A stretch of DNA of 36,035 nucleotides, taken from NCBI GenBank assembly GCA_024404315.1, contig JAKSQD010000016.1, positions 1 through 36,035 on the forward strand, read 5' to 3'. This document shows, piece by piece, positions 34,111 to 36,035 of the stretch. Source of the stretch: Oscillospiraceae bacterium (GTDB lineage: Bacteria > Bacillota > Clostridia > Oscillospirales > Oscillospiraceae). How positions within the stretch are numbered: position 1 is the stretch's first letter; the number at the start of each line of letters is the position of its first letter. Below the pieces are notes generated by a model that saw nothing but the letters and a program-made list of their open reading frames with translations, did no database searches and had not been told where the DNA came from. Both the position numbers and the translations under genes were made by a program.

Positions 34111-35943
34111 ATGAAGCAGAATAACCTGAGAAATGTAGCTATTATTGCCCACGTTGACCACGGCAAGACCACCCTGGTGGATGCCCTGCTCCAGCAGAGC
34201 GGCGTTTATCGTGATAATCAGGAGGTCGTGGATCGAGTGATGGACTCCGGCGACCTGGAGCGTGAGCGAGGCATCACCATTCTGGCCAAAAATACCGCAG
34301 TTCAGTATAAAGATGTCAAAATCAACATCGTTGACACCCCGGGTCATGCCGACTTCGGCGGCGAGGTGGAGCGTATCCTCAAGATGGTCAACGGCGTTAT
34401 CCTGCTGGTGGACGCTGCCGAAGGCCCCATGCCCCAGACCCGTTTTGTCCTCTCCCGTGCGCTGGAGATGGGACACCGTGTCATCGTCGTGGTCAACAAG
34501 ATTGACCGCCCCGACCAGCGTGTGCACGAGGTCATTGACGAGACCCTGGAGCTGCTGATGGATTTGGACGCCACGGATGAGCAGTTGGATTCCCCCTTCT
34601 TGTTCTGCGCCGCCCGCCTGGGCATCTGCTCCACCGACCCCGATGAGCAGGGCACAGACCTCCAGCCTCTGTTTGATACCATTCTGGACTATATCCCCGC
34701 TCCCGAGGTGGATCTGGATGCACCCTTCCAGATGCTCGTTTCCTCCATCGACTATAACGAGTTCGTGGGTCGTATCGCCGTGGGTCGTGTGGAGCGTGGT
34801 GTTCTCAAGCAGAATCAGGAAATCCAGGTTTGCAATTACCATGACCCTGACGCTGTTTCCAAGAAATTCAAGGCTTCCGCCCTGTTTGAGTATATGGGTC
34901 TTTCCCGCATTCCCTGCCAGGAGGCACAGGCCGGTAACATCATCGCCCTTTCCGGTATCGGTGATGTCACCATTGGCGACACCGTGTGCGTGCCCGACTG
35001 CGTTGAGCCGCTGGAGTTCGTCAAGGTTTCCGCTCCCACGATGGAAATGACCTTCTCCGTCAACGATTCCCCCTATGCCGGCAAGGATGGCAAGTTTGTC
35101 ACCTCCCGTCAGCTGCGTGACCGCCTGTATCGTGAGACCCTCAAGGATGTTTCTCTCCGTGTCAGCGATATGGAGGACTCCACCGACGCTTTCAATGTGG
35201 CAGGCCGTGGCGAAATGCACCTCTCCATTCTGATTGAGACCATGCGCCGTGAGGGATATGAATTCCAGGTTTCTCCCCCCCGTGTGCTGTTCCGCACCAT
35301 TGACGGCGTGAAGAGTGAGCCCATTGAGCGCCTGGTCATCGATGTTCCTCAAGATTTTGTCGGCTCCGTCATTGAGCAGCTGGGTCAGCGCAAGGCCGAC
35401 CTGCTGGATATGAACCCTGTCGGAGAGCGCATGAAGATGAATTTCCTCATCCCCTCCCGTGGCCTGTTTGGCTACCGCAACGAGTTCCTGACCGCCACCA
35501 AGGGCGAGGGCATCATGGCTTCCGTGTTTGACTCCTACGCCCCCTTCAAGGGCGAGCTGGATCGCCGCAGCACCGGCTCCCTCATCTCCTACGAGACCGG
35601 CGTTTCCATCACCTACGGCCTCTACAATGCCCAGCAGCGTGGTGTTCTGTTCATCGGCGCTGGCGTGGACGTGTACGAGGGTATGATTATCGGCATGAAC
35701 CCCAAGAATGAGGATGTCACCGTCAACATCTGCAAGAAAAAGCAGCTGACCAATACCCGTGCTTCTGGTTCTGACGATGCGCTGCGTCTGATTCCCCCCA
35801 AGCAGATGAGCTTGGAGCAGTGCCTGGAGTTCCTGGCAGATGACGAGCTGCTGGAGGTCACGCCCAAGCATCTGCGCCTGCGTAAGCGCATTCTCTCCAA
35901 CGACCTGCGCATGAAGAGCATCCACGCAAAGAAGAATAAGTAA
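34111..35943 (+). CDS. typA: Ribosome-associated GTPase TypA/BipA
   Basis: 610 residues of an EF-G-like GTPase. G1 is AHVDHGKTT (13-21), switch II DTPGHADFGGEVER, and G4 NKID. Later domains include the beta barrel, the EF-G III/V-like domains and the BipA-specific C-terminal domain (FLTATKGEGIMAS; RKRILSNDLRMK). It supports 50S assembly and growth under cold or stress. AGAGAGG lies before the ATG. It is apparently a single-gene unit with its own promoter; the 90 bases after it contain no clear terminator. Confidence 0.98.
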   Translation: MKQNNLRNVAIIAHVDHGKTTLVDALLQQSGVYRDNQEVVDRVMDSGDLERERGITILAKNTAVQYKDVKINIVDTPGHADFGGEVERILKMVNGVILLVDAAEGPMPQTRFVLSRALEMGHRVIVVVNKIDRPDQRVHEVIDETLELLMDLDATDEQLDSPFLFCAARLGICSTDPDEQGTDLQPLFDTILDYIPAPEVDLDAPFQMLVSSIDYNEFVGRIAVGRVERGVLKQNQEIQVCNYHDPDAVSKKFKASALFEYMGLSRIPCQEAQAGNIIALSGIGDVTIGDTVCVPDCVEPLEFVKVSAPTMEMTFSVNDSPYAGKDGKFVTSRQLRDRLYRETLKDVSLRVSDMEDSTDAFNVAGRGEMHLSILIETMRREGYEFQVSPPRVLFRTIDGVKSEPIERLVIDVPQDFVGSVIEQLGQRKADLLDMNPVGERMKMNFLIPSRGLFGYRNEFLTATKGEGIMASVFDSYAPFKGELDRRSTGSLISYETGVSITYGLYNAQQRGVLFIGAGVDVYEGMIIGMNPKNEDVTVNICKKKQLTNTRASGSDDALRLIPPKQMSLEQCLEFLADDELLEVTPKHLRLRKRILSNDLRMKSIHAKKNK

Positions 35944-36035
35944 TTGTTGGCCTTCCAAACAGTCGAGAAACCGCAGTTTTCGGCAAAAAAGAAGAAAATA
36001 AGTCTGGAATGGAGCTTTGCTTCCTGTGAAAGGGA

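Noticed and set aside
35944-36035. Terminator after typA
   Set aside because: Only weak, short stems and A-rich tracts are visible in the remaining 90 bases; the real signal may lie outside the window.

Overview
The window looks like a chromosomal segment of a moderately GC-rich gut-type Clostridia (Bacillota), most likely Oscillospirales. This rests on the Firmicutes-style S10-spc-alpha ribosomal gene order, strong AGGAGG ribosome-binding sites, zinc-ribbon forms of S14, L24, L36 and adenylate kinase, a KOW-domain gene between map and infA, and a pyruvate phosphate dikinase in the C. symbiosum style. Genus-level placement is inference only.

Layout. Positions 1-180 hold a strong minus-strand promoter and the start of an unidentified structured transcript that leaves the window. 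Next comes a minus-strand thiI-cinA(pncC) unit, divergent from xpt; a small MITE/REP-like inverted-repeat element sits in the xpt leader. ppdK follows with its own promoter, a nested palindrome over the -35 and a two-hairpin leader, then a MalY/PatB-type C-S lyase. From 7.4 to 12.1 kb a minus-strand unit reads dagK-like, mnmE, a zinc-ribbon/TM/Pro-Glu-repeat protein, prmA. The divergent tadA-queG pair follows (12.4-13.7 kb), then a convergent 1029-residue CDP-glycerol glycerophosphotransferase-family protein.

From 17.1 to 33.7 kb runs the ribosomal superoperon: rpsJ, rplC, rplD, rplW, rplB, rpsS, rplV, rpsC, rplP, rpmC, rpsQ, rplN, rplX, rplE, rpsN, then a terminator, new promoter and leader, then rpsH, rplF, rplR, rpsE, rpmD, rplO, secY, adk, map, a KOW gene, infA, rpmJ, rpsM, rpsK, rpsD, rpoA, rplQ. 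The str operon (rpsL, rpsG, fusA, tuf) is not upstream, and ecfA/ecfT/truA do not follow rplQ. A minus-strand tRNA-Arg(CCT) and plus-strand typA/bipA close the window.

The genes are mostly core translation and RNA-modification machinery. I see no CRISPR array, prophage, transposase or secondary-metabolite system, and no convincing new multi-gene system. The most interesting signals are non-coding: structured leaders before rpsJ, rplC, rpsH and ppdK, a terminator/promoter split inside the spc cluster, hairpins in alpha-operon gaps, the small inverted-repeat element before xpt, a GC-rich block after prmA, and the unidentified transcript at the left edge.
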